From: CAYXXN01 sp964469055
GTDB lineage: Bacteria > Acidobacteriota > Thermoanaerobaculia > Multivoradales > JAHEKO01
Reading direction: 5' to 3'
Length of the DNA: 23,577 bases
NCBI GenBank assembly: GCA_964469055.1
Contig: CAYXXN010000023.1
Span: 1 to 23,577, forward strand
Shown here one piece after another: positions 8,369 through 15,316 of this stretch. The translations under genes were made by a program, and so were the position numbers. How positions within the stretch are numbered: position 1 is the first letter of the stretch; every line of letters starts with the position of its first letter. The notes beneath the pieces are model-generated. The model was not told the DNA's origin. It was given only the letters and a program-made list of their open reading frames with translations, and searched no databases.

Positions 8369-8397
8369 AGGATACCCCGGTGGGGTATTAGAGTCAA
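8369..8397 (-). promoter_or_regulatory. csoR: csoR-permease promoter
   Basis: On the minus strand TTGACT (8397-8392) and TATCCT (8374-8369) are separated by exactly 17 bases, a good sigma70-type promoter. Operator O2 occupies the spacer. Transcription would start near 8362, giving a leader of about 17 bases. The rest of the 8398-8503 spacer shows nothing further. Confidence 0.72.
8372..8388. promoter_or_regulatory. csoR: CsoR operator O2
   Basis: ATACCCCGGTGGGGTAT is a perfect 7-3-7 inverted repeat whose centre lies 23 bases from that of O1, about two helical turns. It sits between the predicted -35 and -10 boxes of the csoR promoter, so bound repressor would block polymerase directly. Confidence 0.85.
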
Positions 8398-8503
8398 CTC
8401 TTCAAACCTCGCCAAGCTCTGGGCCGAGGCAATCGCCAAGGCTGTGTTTCCAAGTAAGGGGGAGTCCTGCGGACGATCCAGCCCGGGGGTCGCGCCCGAT
8501 CGC

Positions 8504-9145
8504 CTACGCCACCCAGTACGCGACTGCGGCCAAGACAAGGAAGGCGAGGCCGACCACGCCCATCTCGTAGTGGTCGAGCCAATGCAGGTCGACGCGGGAG
8601 AGGCCGGCGAGCCCGAGCGCGACGAGGGCAACCATTCCGGCGACGCTGACCGCGAGGTAAAGGACGGAGACCGTCGCGATGCCCGCCCAGCCCTGGGCGC
8701 CGGCGAGGAAGAAGTAGGGCTCGATCTCGAGACAGGGCGAGAGGAACATGGCGCCCGAGAGGGCAACGAGGAGTCCCCAGCCCGAGCGACCGCGCACCGC
8801 CTCCGGCGAGACGCCGTGCTCGTGGGCGTGCTCGTGGCCGCGCTCGCGGAGCTGGAGGCCGAGGTAGACGAGGCCGATCAGGGCGAGCAAGACCGGCGCC
8901 CCCAGCCGCAGGAGCTCCCCGTGCGCGGCCGCCAGGCGCTTGCCGAAGAGACCGACGGCGACCCCGATGGCGATAGTCGAGAGCGTGTGGGCGCCGCCCG
9001 CGAGGGCCGTCGCCGCCAGGGCGCGGCGGCGCGACCAGCGCTCGCTGCGCGCCAAGAGCACCAGCGGCAGCCAATGACTGGGGATGGCGGCGTGGAGCAG
9101 CGAGAGGGCGAGGCTGCCGTAGAGGATCTCGGGGGCGAGCGCCAT
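8504..9145 (-). CDS. Polytopic membrane protein with His-rich loop (putative metal transporter)
   Basis: This 213-residue inner-membrane protein has about six predicted helices. The first helix carries SLLHAAIPSHWLP (His18, His24) and the second GGAHTLS (His53). This pattern resembles NicO/HupE/UreH-type and TauE-like transporters. A loop at about 100-111 reads ERGHEHAHEHG, with His at 104, 106, 108 and 110. The next helix has SPCLEIEPYFF (Cys138, Glu140). Such His-rich loops are common in Ni, Co, Zn and Cu exporters. It follows the M13 peptidase by 26 bases on the same strand and precedes the csoR promoter. It is therefore likely transcribed with the peptidase rather than with csoR. A weak GGGG ribosome site precedes ATG 9145. 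The metal substrate cannot be named from sequence. Confidence 0.8.
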   Translation of the reverse strand: MALAPEILYGSLALSLLHAAIPSHWLPLVLLARSERWSRRRALAATALAGGAHTLSTIAIGVAVGLFGKRLAAAHGELLRLGAPVLLALIGLVYLGLQLRERGHEHAHEHGVSPEAVRGRSGWGLLVALSGAMFLSPCLEIEPYFFLAGAQGWAGIATVSVLYLAVSVAGMVALVALGLAGLSRVDLHWLDHYEMGVVGLAFLVLAAVAYWVA

Positions 9146-9171
9146 CGCCCCGCGATGCTACCCCGCCGACC

Positions 9172-11205
9172 TCACCAAACCTCGCAGCGCGACACGGGGT
9201 TCATCGGTGTCCCCGCCGCGCACTGGAAGGCGGCCGCGAAGGCCGGGGCCTGGGTGAGAGGGCCCAACGCCCGGAAGTGATCCGGGGAGTGCGGGTCGGT
9301 CGTGACCTGCAGGCGCAGCCGTTCTTCGGTCGCTAGGCCGCACCAGGCCTGGCTCCAGGAGACGAAGAAGAGCTGGTCGTTGGTGAGGCCGGCGACGGCG
9401 GGCGCGGGGGCGCCGTTGCGCGCCTCCCACGCCTTGTAGGCCCCGTAGGCCTCCTTGACGCCGCCGATGTCGGCGATGTTCTCGCCCAGCGTGAGCTCGC
9501 CGTTGACCATGGCGCCGGGCACGGCCTCGTAGCCGCCGTAGAGGTCGGCGACGCACTGCGTCTGCGCGACGAAGCGCTCCGCCGCCTCCGGCGCCCACCA
9601 ATCGCGGAGCTTGCCGTCCGGGGCGAACTTGCGGCCCTGGTCGTCGAAGCCGTGGGTGAGCTCGTGGCCGATGACGCCGCCCACCGCGCCGTAGTTCATC
9701 GCCGCCGGGAAGTCCTTGTGGAAGAAGGGCGGCTGCAGGATGCCGGCCGGGAAGACGATCTCGTTCCACAGCGGGTTGTAGTAGGCGTTGACCTGCTCGG
9801 GCGTCATCCCCCACTCGCCGCGATCGACGGGCTGGCCGATCTTGGCGGCCTCGTAGTCGAACTCGAAGGCGGTGGCGGCGACGACGTTGGCGAAGTAGTC
9901 GTCGTGCACGATGGTGAGACCCGAGTAGTCGCGCCAGCGGTCCGGGTAGCCGATCTTGTTGGTGACGGTCGCCACCTTGGCCTCCGCCTGCTGGCGCGTC
10001 GCCGCGTCCATCCAGCCGAGACCGGGGAGCGCCGCCTCGAAGGCGGCCTCGATGTCGCCGATCATCTCTAGGGCCACCTGCTTGCTCGAGCCTGCGAACT
10101 GGCGCTCGACGTAGAGCTTGCCCACCAGCTCCCCCATCGCCGCCGAGGTGGCGTCGACGCAGCGCTTCCAGCGCGGCTCGTTCTTTTGCGCGCCGCGCAG
10201 CGTCCGCCCGTAGAAATCGAAGTCGGCCTCCACGACCTCTGCCGAGAGCTGGGGCGCCAGCGCGTTGATCGTGTGCCAGCGCAGGTACGCCTGCAGGGTC
10301 TCGGGCGGCGTCGTCGTCGCCACCCGCTCCAGGGTCTGGAAGAACTCGGGTACGGTGACCGAGAGGTCGGTGACGCCGGGGTGGCCGAGGCCGACGAAGA
10401 ATCCGTCCCAGGCGAGCTGCGGGGTGAGCTCGGCGAGCCCCGCCAGATCGATCTTGTTGTAGAGGCGCTCGAAGTCGCGCATCTCCTGCGCCGGCCGCGA
10501 GGCCTTGGCGAGCTCGGTCTCGAAGGCGACGATCGCCGCCGCCTGCGCCGGGGCGGCCACCTCGTCCTCGCCGGCGAGCCGGAGCATCCGTGCCACGTGC
10601 CCGGGGTAGGCGGCGAGGATCTCGCGCTTGCTCGGGTCCTCACTCACGTAATAGTCGCGGTCCGGGAGCCCCAACCCGCCCTGGAAGAGCCAGCCGATGT
10701 TGAGATCCGGGTTCTGGAAGTCCGGGAAGACGGCCGGCCCCAGGAGCGCCGGCACGCCGACACGCTGCAGCTCGCCCGCCACCCCGAGAACTCCGGCGGC
10801 GTCCTCTACCGTCGCGACGCGGGCGAAGAGCGGCGCCAAAGGGGTGACCCCGGCCTTCTCCACCGCCCCCTCGTCCATGCACGAGCCGTAGTAGCGGCCG
10901 ATGCGCCCGCGATCCGGGTCGGTGCCCGGATCGGCCGCCGCCTCTTCCAGGAACTGCCGCACCAGCTCGCGGTTGCGCTCGAAGATGACCGTGAAGCTCC
11001 GCGTGTAGCGCGACTTGTCGGCCGGGAGCTTGGTCTCGTCCAACCACCCGCCGCAGGCGTAGCGGTAGAAGTCCTGGCAGGGATCGGCGGCCGGATCCAT
11101 CGCCGAGAGCACGTCGGAAGCGATCTGCTCCGGCGTCAGGTCCTGGCCGGCGGCTGCGAACGGTGAGGCAAGAACGAGGAAGCTGAGGAGGGTCGAGCGG
11201 CGCAT
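9172..11205 (-). CDS. Secreted M13-family zinc metallopeptidase
   Basis: This 677-residue exported endopeptidase is of the neprilysin/PepO family. A signal peptide covers about residues 1-20 (MRRSTLLSFLVLASPFAAAG, then QDLTPEQ). The N-terminal family block DPCQDFYRYACGGWL is at 41-55. The zinc site is intact: HELTH at 514-518 gives His514, His518 and catalytic Glu515, and ENIAD at 575-579 gives the third ligand Glu575. The NAYYNP block that lines the substrate cleft and the C-terminal CEVW (674-677) match the canonical CxxW ending, so the protein is full length. These enzymes cut short peptides in the periplasm or outside the cell. GGAG lies about 8 bases before ATG 11205. It sits between a metal-uptake operon and a metal-export cluster; its zinc need is the only functional link I can see. 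Confidence 0.96.
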   Translation of the reverse strand: MRRSTLLSFLVLASPFAAAGQDLTPEQIASDVLSAMDPAADPCQDFYRYACGGWLDETKLPADKSRYTRSFTVIFERNRELVRQFLEEAAADPGTDPDRGRIGRYYGSCMDEGAVEKAGVTPLAPLFARVATVEDAAGVLGVAGELQRVGVPALLGPAVFPDFQNPDLNIGWLFQGGLGLPDRDYYVSEDPSKREILAAYPGHVARMLRLAGEDEVAAPAQAAAIVAFETELAKASRPAQEMRDFERLYNKIDLAGLAELTPQLAWDGFFVGLGHPGVTDLSVTVPEFFQTLERVATTTPPETLQAYLRWHTINALAPQLSAEVVEADFDFYGRTLRGAQKNEPRWKRCVDATSAAMGELVGKLYVERQFAGSSKQVALEMIGDIEAAFEAALPGLGWMDAATRQQAEAKVATVTNKIGYPDRWRDYSGLTIVHDDYFANVVAATAFEFDYEAAKIGQPVDRGEWGMTPEQVNAYYNPLWNEIVFPAGILQPPFFHKDFPAAMNYGAVGGVIGHELTHGFDDQGRKFAPDGKLRDWWAPEAAERFVAQTQCVADLYGGYEAVPGAMVNGELTLGENIADIGGVKEAYGAYKAWEARNGAPAPAVAGLTNDQLFFVSWSQAWCGLATEERLRLQVTTDPHSPDHFRALGPLTQAPAFAAAFQCAAGTPMNPVSRCEVW

Positions 11206-11230
11206 GAGGGATCTCCGAGGTTGGACGAAC

Positions 11231-11259
11231 GGCGGCCCACCGGGGTCGGCCGGGCCGCC
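11231..11259 (-). terminator. Hairpin after the metal-uptake operon
   Basis: GGCGGCCC (11231-11238) and GGGCCGCC (11252-11259) form a perfect 8-bp stem around a 13-base loop. It begins 7 bases past the stop of the ABC permease gene. No T-run follows on the minus strand, so it would be a weak intrinsic terminator, or an mRNA-stabilising hairpin before the peptidase gene. Confidence 0.4.
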
Positions 11260-11266
11260 GAACCTA

Positions 11267-12118
11267 CTACGCGGAGGGTGGTGGCAGGTTGCGGGTCCTT
11301 CGCGCCCAAGCCACGGCGCCCGAGAGCAGGAGCAAGAGGCCGAAGAGGCAGACGATGGTCGGGCCCGTGGGAAGGTCCATCGAGGTCCACTGCGTCGAGA
11401 GGAGCAAACCGGAGAGTCCCGCCGTCAAGGCCACGCCCCAGCCGATCGCCAGCCGCGGCCCGATGCGCTGCGAGAGCAGGGCGCCGCAGACCGCCGGCAC
11501 GATCAAGTACGAGAAGACCAGGTAGACGCCCGCGATCAGGACGAAACTCGTCACGACGAAGCCGAAGGTCACGTAGAAGAGGAAGTCCCACAGCCGCAGC
11601 GACACGCCGCGAGCGCGTGCCCCTTCCTCGTCGAAGGAGACCTCGATGAACCGGCGGCGGAAGAGGAAGTGGAAGAGACCGAGGAGGAGGAACAGCCCGA
11701 AAGTCTCCAATACCTCTTGCCTGGTCACCAGCAGGATGTTGCCCACCAGGAGATTCTTGATCGCCTCGTCCCCTTCGGCGGTCTTGCTGAGCACGACCAC
11801 GGCCGCCGCGGCGCTGACGATGTAGACGATGCCGATGAAGGCCTCCTGGGGCACCCGCACGTGCCGGAAGCGAGTCAGGGAGAAGATTCCGGCCCCGAGG
11901 AACGTGAAGAGGAGGGCCATGGCGTAGGGCAACAGATGGTCCTCGGGATGGCCGCCCATGAGGATCGCCACGGCCACACCCAGCGCCGCGACCTGGGCGA
12001 GCGCCAAGTCGACGAAGATGACGCCCCGCTCGACGACGTGCAGCCCGAGATAGACGAGCAGCCCCGGCAGCAGCACCACGGCGAGGAGCGGCCAGAGCCA
12101 AAGCGTGAACAGTTCCAT
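11267..12118 (-). CDS. Metal ABC transporter permease (ZnuB/TroC-type)
   Basis: This 283-residue integral membrane protein has about eight hydrophobic segments and belongs to the ABC-3 permease family, which moves Zn(II), Mn(II) or Fe(II) inward. Family marks include VERGVIFVDLALAQVAALGVAVA near 30-50, the stretch QEAFIGIVYIVSAAAAVVVL around 105-125, and DFLFYVTFGFVVTSFVLIAGVYLVFSYLIVPA, the region that contacts the ATPase. A short cytoplasmic tail (RRTRNLPPPSA) ends the protein. The gene follows the binding-protein gene by 15 bases with a strong AGGAGGGGAGG ribosome site. An ABC importer needs an ATPase, but none is encoded in this operon or elsewhere in the window. Whether the metal is Zn or Mn cannot be fixed from the permease. 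Confidence 0.92.
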   Translation of the reverse strand: MELFTLWLWPLLAVVLLPGLLVYLGLHVVERGVIFVDLALAQVAALGVAVAILMGGHPEDHLLPYAMALLFTFLGAGIFSLTRFRHVRVPQEAFIGIVYIVSAAAAVVVLSKTAEGDEAIKNLLVGNILLVTRQEVLETFGLFLLLGLFHFLFRRRFIEVSFDEEGARARGVSLRLWDFLFYVTFGFVVTSFVLIAGVYLVFSYLIVPAVCGALLSQRIGPRLAIGWGVALTAGLSGLLLSTQWTSMDLPTGPTIVCLFGLLLLLSGAVAWARRTRNLPPPSA

Positions 12119-12133
12119 CGCCTGCCTCCCCTC

Positions 12134-13057
12134 CTAGATCTGAGCGCCGGCGAGCGCCGCCGCGATCGCCCGCACGTTGAGGTCCATGAGGGCGATGTAG
12201 TCGCCCTCGGTTCCCGGGAGAGCGCCCGGGAACTGGGCGACGTTGACGACGGTGGCCCCGGTGTGCCCAGCCACCGCCTCGGCGGTTCTCAGAGGCTGGT
12301 ACGGCTCGACGAGGATGACCTTGATCCCCTCCGCGTTCATTCGGCCGATCACCTCGGCGAGATGCGGCGGCGAGGGTGGGATGCCGGGCTTGGGTTCGAG
12401 GTAGATCTCCGAGACGAGACCGAACCGCTGCGCGAAGTAGCGCCAGGTGGCATGGTAAGTGACCATGGGGCGGCCCGCGACCGGCGCCAGGAGCGCGCTC
12501 CATTCCTCCATCTTCTCGTCGAGCCGCGTCTGGAAGGCCGCGAGGTTGGCGTGGTAGGCCGTGCATTCGCCAGGATCGAGCTGACAGAAAGCGTCGGCGA
12601 CATGCCCGGCGACGAGCCGAGCGTTGAGCGGGTCCATCATGAAGTGCGGGTTGCCGGCCGCGTGGATCTCGCCGCGCGAACGGTCCAGGGCGGCGGGAAC
12701 GTCCAGGAGCTGCACGCCCTGGGAGGCCACGATCCGACCGGGAGCCCCCGGCTGGATGTTCCGGTTGCGAGCTCCCTCGACGAGCGTCGACAACCAGCCG
12801 ATCTCCAGCTCAGCGCCGCCCTCGATCAGCGCGTCGGCGCGGTTCAAGGTAACGATGTGGCTGGGCCGCGCATCCACGTAGTGGGGATCTTCGGTCGGCT
12901 TGGCGAGAACGAGGACGCTCACCTCGTTGCCGCCCACCGCGGCAGCGAGCGCACCGAGGTCGGGGGTCGTCGCTACGACCGAGAGCTCACTTAGCGCGGG
13001 GCCGGCGAGCGCCAGCACCACGAGTGCGGCGATCGAGAGGCTGTGCCATCGTTGCAT
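12134..13057 (-). CDS. Metal ABC transporter periplasmic binding protein (ZnuA/TroA-type)
   Basis: This 307-residue cluster A-I solute-binding protein captures a divalent metal in the periplasm and delivers it to the permease. A signal peptide ends near residue 23 (ALAGPALS-ELSVV). Probable metal ligands are His59 (EDPHYVDARPS), His138 (GNPHFMMDP), His202 (TYHATWRYFAQRFGL) and an acid near the C-terminus, most likely Asp286 (GTEGDYIALMDLN). The three-His plus Asp set is seen in both Zn and Mn binders. The long His-rich loop of enterobacterial ZnuA is absent. Cys158 and Cys165 could form a disulfide. A GAGGGGAAG ribosome site precedes ATG 13057. The gene lies 31 bases after the outer-membrane protein gene and 15 bases before the permease, so all three are likely one transcript. 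Confidence 0.94.
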   Translation of the reverse strand: MQRWHSLSIAALVVLALAGPALSELSVVATTPDLGALAAAVGGNEVSVLVLAKPTEDPHYVDARPSHIVTLNRADALIEGGAELEIGWLSTLVEGARNRNIQPGAPGRIVASQGVQLLDVPAALDRSRGEIHAAGNPHFMMDPLNARLVAGHVADAFCQLDPGECTAYHANLAAFQTRLDEKMEEWSALLAPVAGRPMVTYHATWRYFAQRFGLVSEIYLEPKPGIPPSPPHLAEVIGRMNAEGIKVILVEPYQPLRTAEAVAGHTGATVVNVAQFPGALPGTEGDYIALMDLNVRAIAAALAGAQI

Positions 13058-13088
13058 CGTCTTCCCCTCACTTGAGAAGTTGTTGACC

Positions 13089-14501
13089 TCAGAACTTGTG
13101 CGCCGCGTGGGCGCCGAGAGTGAATTCCATCTGTAGCCACAGCGATTGCTCGCTTCCCTGCCCCTCGAGGTCGTCGTGATTGAACTGCAATCGGAACTTG
13201 GAGAACTCGGTCGGGAACCAGGTGAGGGCGGGGGAGAGCCGCCAGCGCGTGGAGCGCTGCGGATCGGGTTCGAAGGCCCCTTCGTCGCCGGTCACGTAAT
13301 CGCCGCGCAGGCCGGCGACCCAGCCGCGCCGCCATCCCCACGAGAGCTGCGAGTAGCCGCCCCAGTCCTCGAGGGTCTCTGCCGGCAACAGGAAATCGTC
13401 GATGCCGTCGCCGTCCGTGTCGGAGGAGAACTGCCCGGCCTCGTAGCGGCGCCACATCGCCTCGGTCTGCCACTTGACGAAGGGAAAGCCGGCCTGGGCG
13501 TCGGCTGCTTTCCACTTCCAGAACACGTCGAGGCCGTAGAGCTCGGTGCGAGTGTCCTGGGCCGTGCCGTTGGGCCCCAGTGCGGCGGTCGTCCCCAGCA
13601 GCAGCGTCTGGGTGTCGGAGAGATCGAAGGAAGCCGCCCAACGCGGCACGTAGAGCAAGTCGCCGGTGGAGCGGACCGGGCGCTCTTCGATGACGCGGCC
13701 GAAGATCTCCTCGCCGGGGGCGCTGCGGAAGCTCGTCGCGGTCTCGCCGTGGCTGTTCTGGGCCGAGAGATAGAGCTCCGAGTAGAACGGCGTCGGCATG
13801 AGCCACGAGAGCCGAGCGCCCGGCCCCCGCAGACCGTCCGGACCGAGGAAGCGGCCGTTGACCAGCGGCTGGTCGACGAAGTCCCAGGTGTGTGGGTGCT
13901 GGGGGTTGAGGCGGCCGAACTCCGAGAAGTAGGTACCGGCCTTCACCTGCAGGTTGTGTGGCAAGGAGGTCGTCGTCAGGTACGCCTCCTCCAGCTCGAC
14001 GACCGTCTCTCCCTCCGCGTCGATCTGGAAGATGATGTTCCCCTGACCGCGGAAGTACGGATCGACGGCGCCCTCGAGCACGGTCTCGGTGTTCTGCACC
14101 GTGAAGCCGCGCTGGGCCGGGTCGTGGCCGCCGGTTTCGATGGCCCCGATGTCGGAGGTCGTCGAGGTGCCGCCCGCCACTAGGGCGTCGAAGGAGAGAT
14201 TGAGGAAGTTCTTGCTGCTTCCTCCGCCGGCAAGCACGATCGGCTGAGCGGGGGACCACTCCGGAGCGGACGGCGGCGCACCTGGCGCGGCGCCTACCGG
14301 TTCTCCCTCGAGCTCAGCCAGCCGTCGTTCGAGCTCAGCGATGCGTGACAAGAGCGCCTCGCGGGTCGCCGCCAGCTCTTCGCGCAGGGCGGCCACCGTC
14401 GCGTTGGCGGCGGCATCGGGCGGCGCCGTCGGTTGGGCGCCCAGGGGGACCGCCGCGGCGAGGATCGCCGTGGTGACCAGGGCGAGCAAAGTCGATTTCA
14501 T
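13089..14501 (-). CDS. Outer-membrane beta-barrel protein in metal-uptake operon
   Basis: This 470-residue exported protein has a signal peptide (about 1-22, ending LGAQP). A short coiled coil follows at about 34-68 (AALREELAATREALLSRIAELERRLAELEG), then a Pro-rich linker, then a long stretch of alternating amphipathic strands ending in EFTLGAHAAHKF. The ending is close to the aromatic C-terminus used for outer-membrane insertion. The combination of N-terminal coiled coil and barrel recalls phosphate-porin-like trimeric channels. No TonB box or plug domain is seen, so it is not a ZnuD-type receptor. It sits between a small Cys-pair protein and the binding protein, which suggests a passive outer-membrane entry route for the same metal. 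GGAGG precedes ATG 14501 by 9 bases. Barrel nature is well supported; metal specificity is inferred from the neighbours. Confidence 0.82.
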   Translation of the reverse strand: MKSTLLALVTTAILAAAVPLGAQPTAPPDAAANATVAALREELAATREALLSRIAELERRLAELEGEPVGAAPGAPPSAPEWSPAQPIVLAGGGSSKNFLNLSFDALVAGGTSTTSDIGAIETGGHDPAQRGFTVQNTETVLEGAVDPYFRGQGNIIFQIDAEGETVVELEEAYLTTTSLPHNLQVKAGTYFSEFGRLNPQHPHTWDFVDQPLVNGRFLGPDGLRGPGARLSWLMPTPFYSELYLSAQNSHGETATSFRSAPGEEIFGRVIEERPVRSTGDLLYVPRWAASFDLSDTQTLLLGTTAALGPNGTAQDTRTELYGLDVFWKWKAADAQAGFPFVKWQTEAMWRRYEAGQFSSDTDGDGIDDFLLPAETLEDWGGYSQLSWGWRRGWVAGLRGDYVTGDEGAFEPDPQRSTRWRLSPALTWFPTEFSKFRLQFNHDDLEGQGSEQSLWLQMEFTLGAHAAHKF

Positions 14502-14572
14502 CGTCTCCGTCCTCCAGCCTGCTGGCTCGTACGGGCCTCCGGGCGGGGCACCCGGAAGCCGCCTTCGCCGGC

Positions 14573-14587
14573 GTCGCCAGGGGCGAC
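14573..14587. other. Small hairpin between the Cys-pair gene and the barrel gene
   Basis: GTCGCC-AGG-GGCGAC is a perfect 6-3-6 inverted repeat inside the 117-base spacer 14502-14618, flanked by further GC-rich, partly self-complementary sequence. No T-run is present. It might limit read-through into the barrel gene or be chance in GC-rich DNA. Confidence 0.3.
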
Positions 14588-14618
14588 GGGCGGCGCTTCG
14601 ACGTGCGAGGGGAACGAG

Positions 14619-15014
14619 CTAGCCGGCGAGGGGCGGCCCGCGGCCGAGCCGGGCGCCGGTGGGCGGAGCGCTCGGGTGGGCCGCGACCAGCGCGACCGGC
14701 GCGAGGGCGACCGGTGCGTCGGCCGCGGTCGCACCGAGCGGCGCGGCGACGCCCAGGTTCCCCAGCCAGCAGGCGAGGCACTCGTGGCCGGGTCGCAGGA
14801 CGAGCGAATCGAGGTGGGCGGAGCCACCCCGCTCCCCGTGGCCGGTGTCGGCGATGGGCTCACCGTGGCCGGCGCCCGTCGGTAAGGCCGACGCTTGGTG
14901 GACGACGACCCCGCCCAGGGCGACGAGCAAAACTGCCAGAGCGGCCAGGGCGGCGCGGCGGCGGTTCCCAACGCTCACGGCGGCGAGGCTAGCACGGGTC
15001 GTGCTGGCGAGCAC
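14619..15014 (-). CDS. Small membrane-anchored/exported protein with Cys pair (DUF2946-like)
   Basis: This hypothetical protein has 131 residues if started at GTG 15014, or 119 from the in-frame GTG at 14978, which places the hydrophobic segment (RRAALAALAVLLVALGGVVVHQASA) right after a short basic N-terminus. Neither start has a visible Shine-Dalgarno. After the anchor or signal comes a His/Gly-rich stretch (GAGHGEPIADTGHGERGG), then HECLACWLGNLG with a CxxC pair, and an Ala/Pro-rich tail. The layout of one N-terminal helix, His residues and a single CxxC resembles DUF2946-type proteins found beside metal-uptake genes. It is the first gene of the uptake operon and lies divergent from the toxin-antitoxin pair. 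A role as a periplasmic metal-binding accessory is a guess. GC-rich shadow frames also exist on the other strand, so the call is moderate. Confidence 0.55.
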   Translation of the reverse strand: MLASTTRASLAAVSVGNRRRAALAALAVLLVALGGVVVHQASALPTGAGHGEPIADTGHGERGGSAHLDSLVLRPGHECLACWLGNLGVAAPLGATAADAPVALAPVALVAAHPSAPPTGARLGRGPPLAG

Positions 15015-15033
15015 AGCAACCGGGAGAGCCCCA

Positions 15034-15046
15034 GTGGCGTTGCCAC
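15034..15046. repeat. Inverted repeat 1 in the divergent spacer
   Basis: GTGGC-GTT-GCCAC, a perfect 5-3-5 inverted repeat, lies closest to the minus-strand uptake operon. It could be part of an operator; on its own it is short enough to arise by chance. Confidence 0.35.
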
Positions 15047-15050
15047 GGTC

Positions 15051-15066
15051 GCGGAGTTGACTCCGC
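15051..15066. repeat. Inverted repeat 2 in the divergent spacer
   Basis: GCGGAGTTGACTCCGC is a perfect 7-2-7 inverted repeat. TTGACT inside it (15057-15062) could be the -35 of the plus-strand antitoxin promoter, with a weak GAATAT at 15080-15085 as -10 after 17 bases. A repressor bound here would then shut that promoter. Confidence 0.45.
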
Positions 15067-15075
15067 TGAAGGCAC

Positions 15076-15090
15076 GTGGGAATATCCCAC
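15076..15090. promoter_or_regulatory. Inverted repeat 3, candidate antitoxin operator
   Basis: GTGGGA-ATA-TCCCAC is a perfect 6-3-6 inverted repeat ending one base before the GTG start of the antitoxin. AbrB-type antitoxins commonly bind such palindromes over their own promoter. No Shine-Dalgarno fits between it and the start codon, so the transcript may be nearly leaderless. Confidence 0.5.
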
Positions 15091-15091
15091 C

Positions 15092-15316
15092 GTGATCGTC
15101 ACCCTCGATGGCAAGCGGCGGCTCACAGTACCCTCCGGCCTGGCGCCGATCCGGCCCGGCGACCACTTCCGCGTGGATTTCGACGCCGAGGAGGACGCGC
15201 TGGTCTACCACCGCGTCCCGTCGACGCCGAACTGGTTGAAAATCCTCAAGGCCTGCCCGGTGCCCATCGACGATCTGCCACCGCGCCGTCGCCAGTACTT
15301 CCGGTCCAGGTTGTGA
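15092..15316 (+). CDS. AbrB/SpoVT-type antitoxin
   Basis: This 74-residue antitoxin starts at GTG 15092. Residues 1-45 (MIVTLDGKRRLTVPSGLA, then IRPGDHFRVDFDAEEDALVYHRV) form a swapped-hairpin AbrB DNA-binding domain, with the family pattern of D-x-x-x-R-x-T-V-P followed by an L-x-P-G-D-like turn. Residues 46-74 (NWLKILKACPVPIDDLPPRRR) are the short C-terminal tail that in VapB-type proteins wraps the toxin. The PIN toxin gene overlaps the stop by 4 bases (GTGA). A palindrome ends one base before the start codon and is a likely autoregulatory site. No good ribosome site is visible. VapB-like naming is reasonable, but several AbrB-type antitoxin groups pair with PIN toxins. Confidence 0.85.
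   Translation: MIVTLDGKRRLTVPSGLAPIRPGDHFRVDFDAEEDALVYHRVPSTPNWLKILKACPVPIDDLPPRRRQYFRSRL

Noticed and set aside
8810..8850. Repeated GTGCTCG/GCTCGTGGC pattern that looked like a short direct repeat
   Set aside because: It encodes the His-Glu/His-Ala loop of the membrane protein, so the repetition follows from the codons and is not a CRISPR or mobile repeat.
6119..9280. Plus-strand open frame of 1053 codons
   Set aside because: It runs in an alternative frame through the esterase and antisense to the permease, csoR and the His-loop protein. Its composition is low-complexity Arg/Ala/Gly with no recognisable fold.
11204..12994. Plus-strand open frame of 596 codons opposite the uptake genes
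   Set aside because: It is antisense to the permease and binding-protein genes. The charged Glu/Arg/His-rich repeats come from reading codon-biased DNA on the opposite strand.
15076..15312. Longer start for the PIN toxin
   Set aside because: The extra 79 residues are a frame shadow of the antitoxin gene. GTG 15313 gives the normal PIN N-terminus and a 4-base overlap typical of these pairs.
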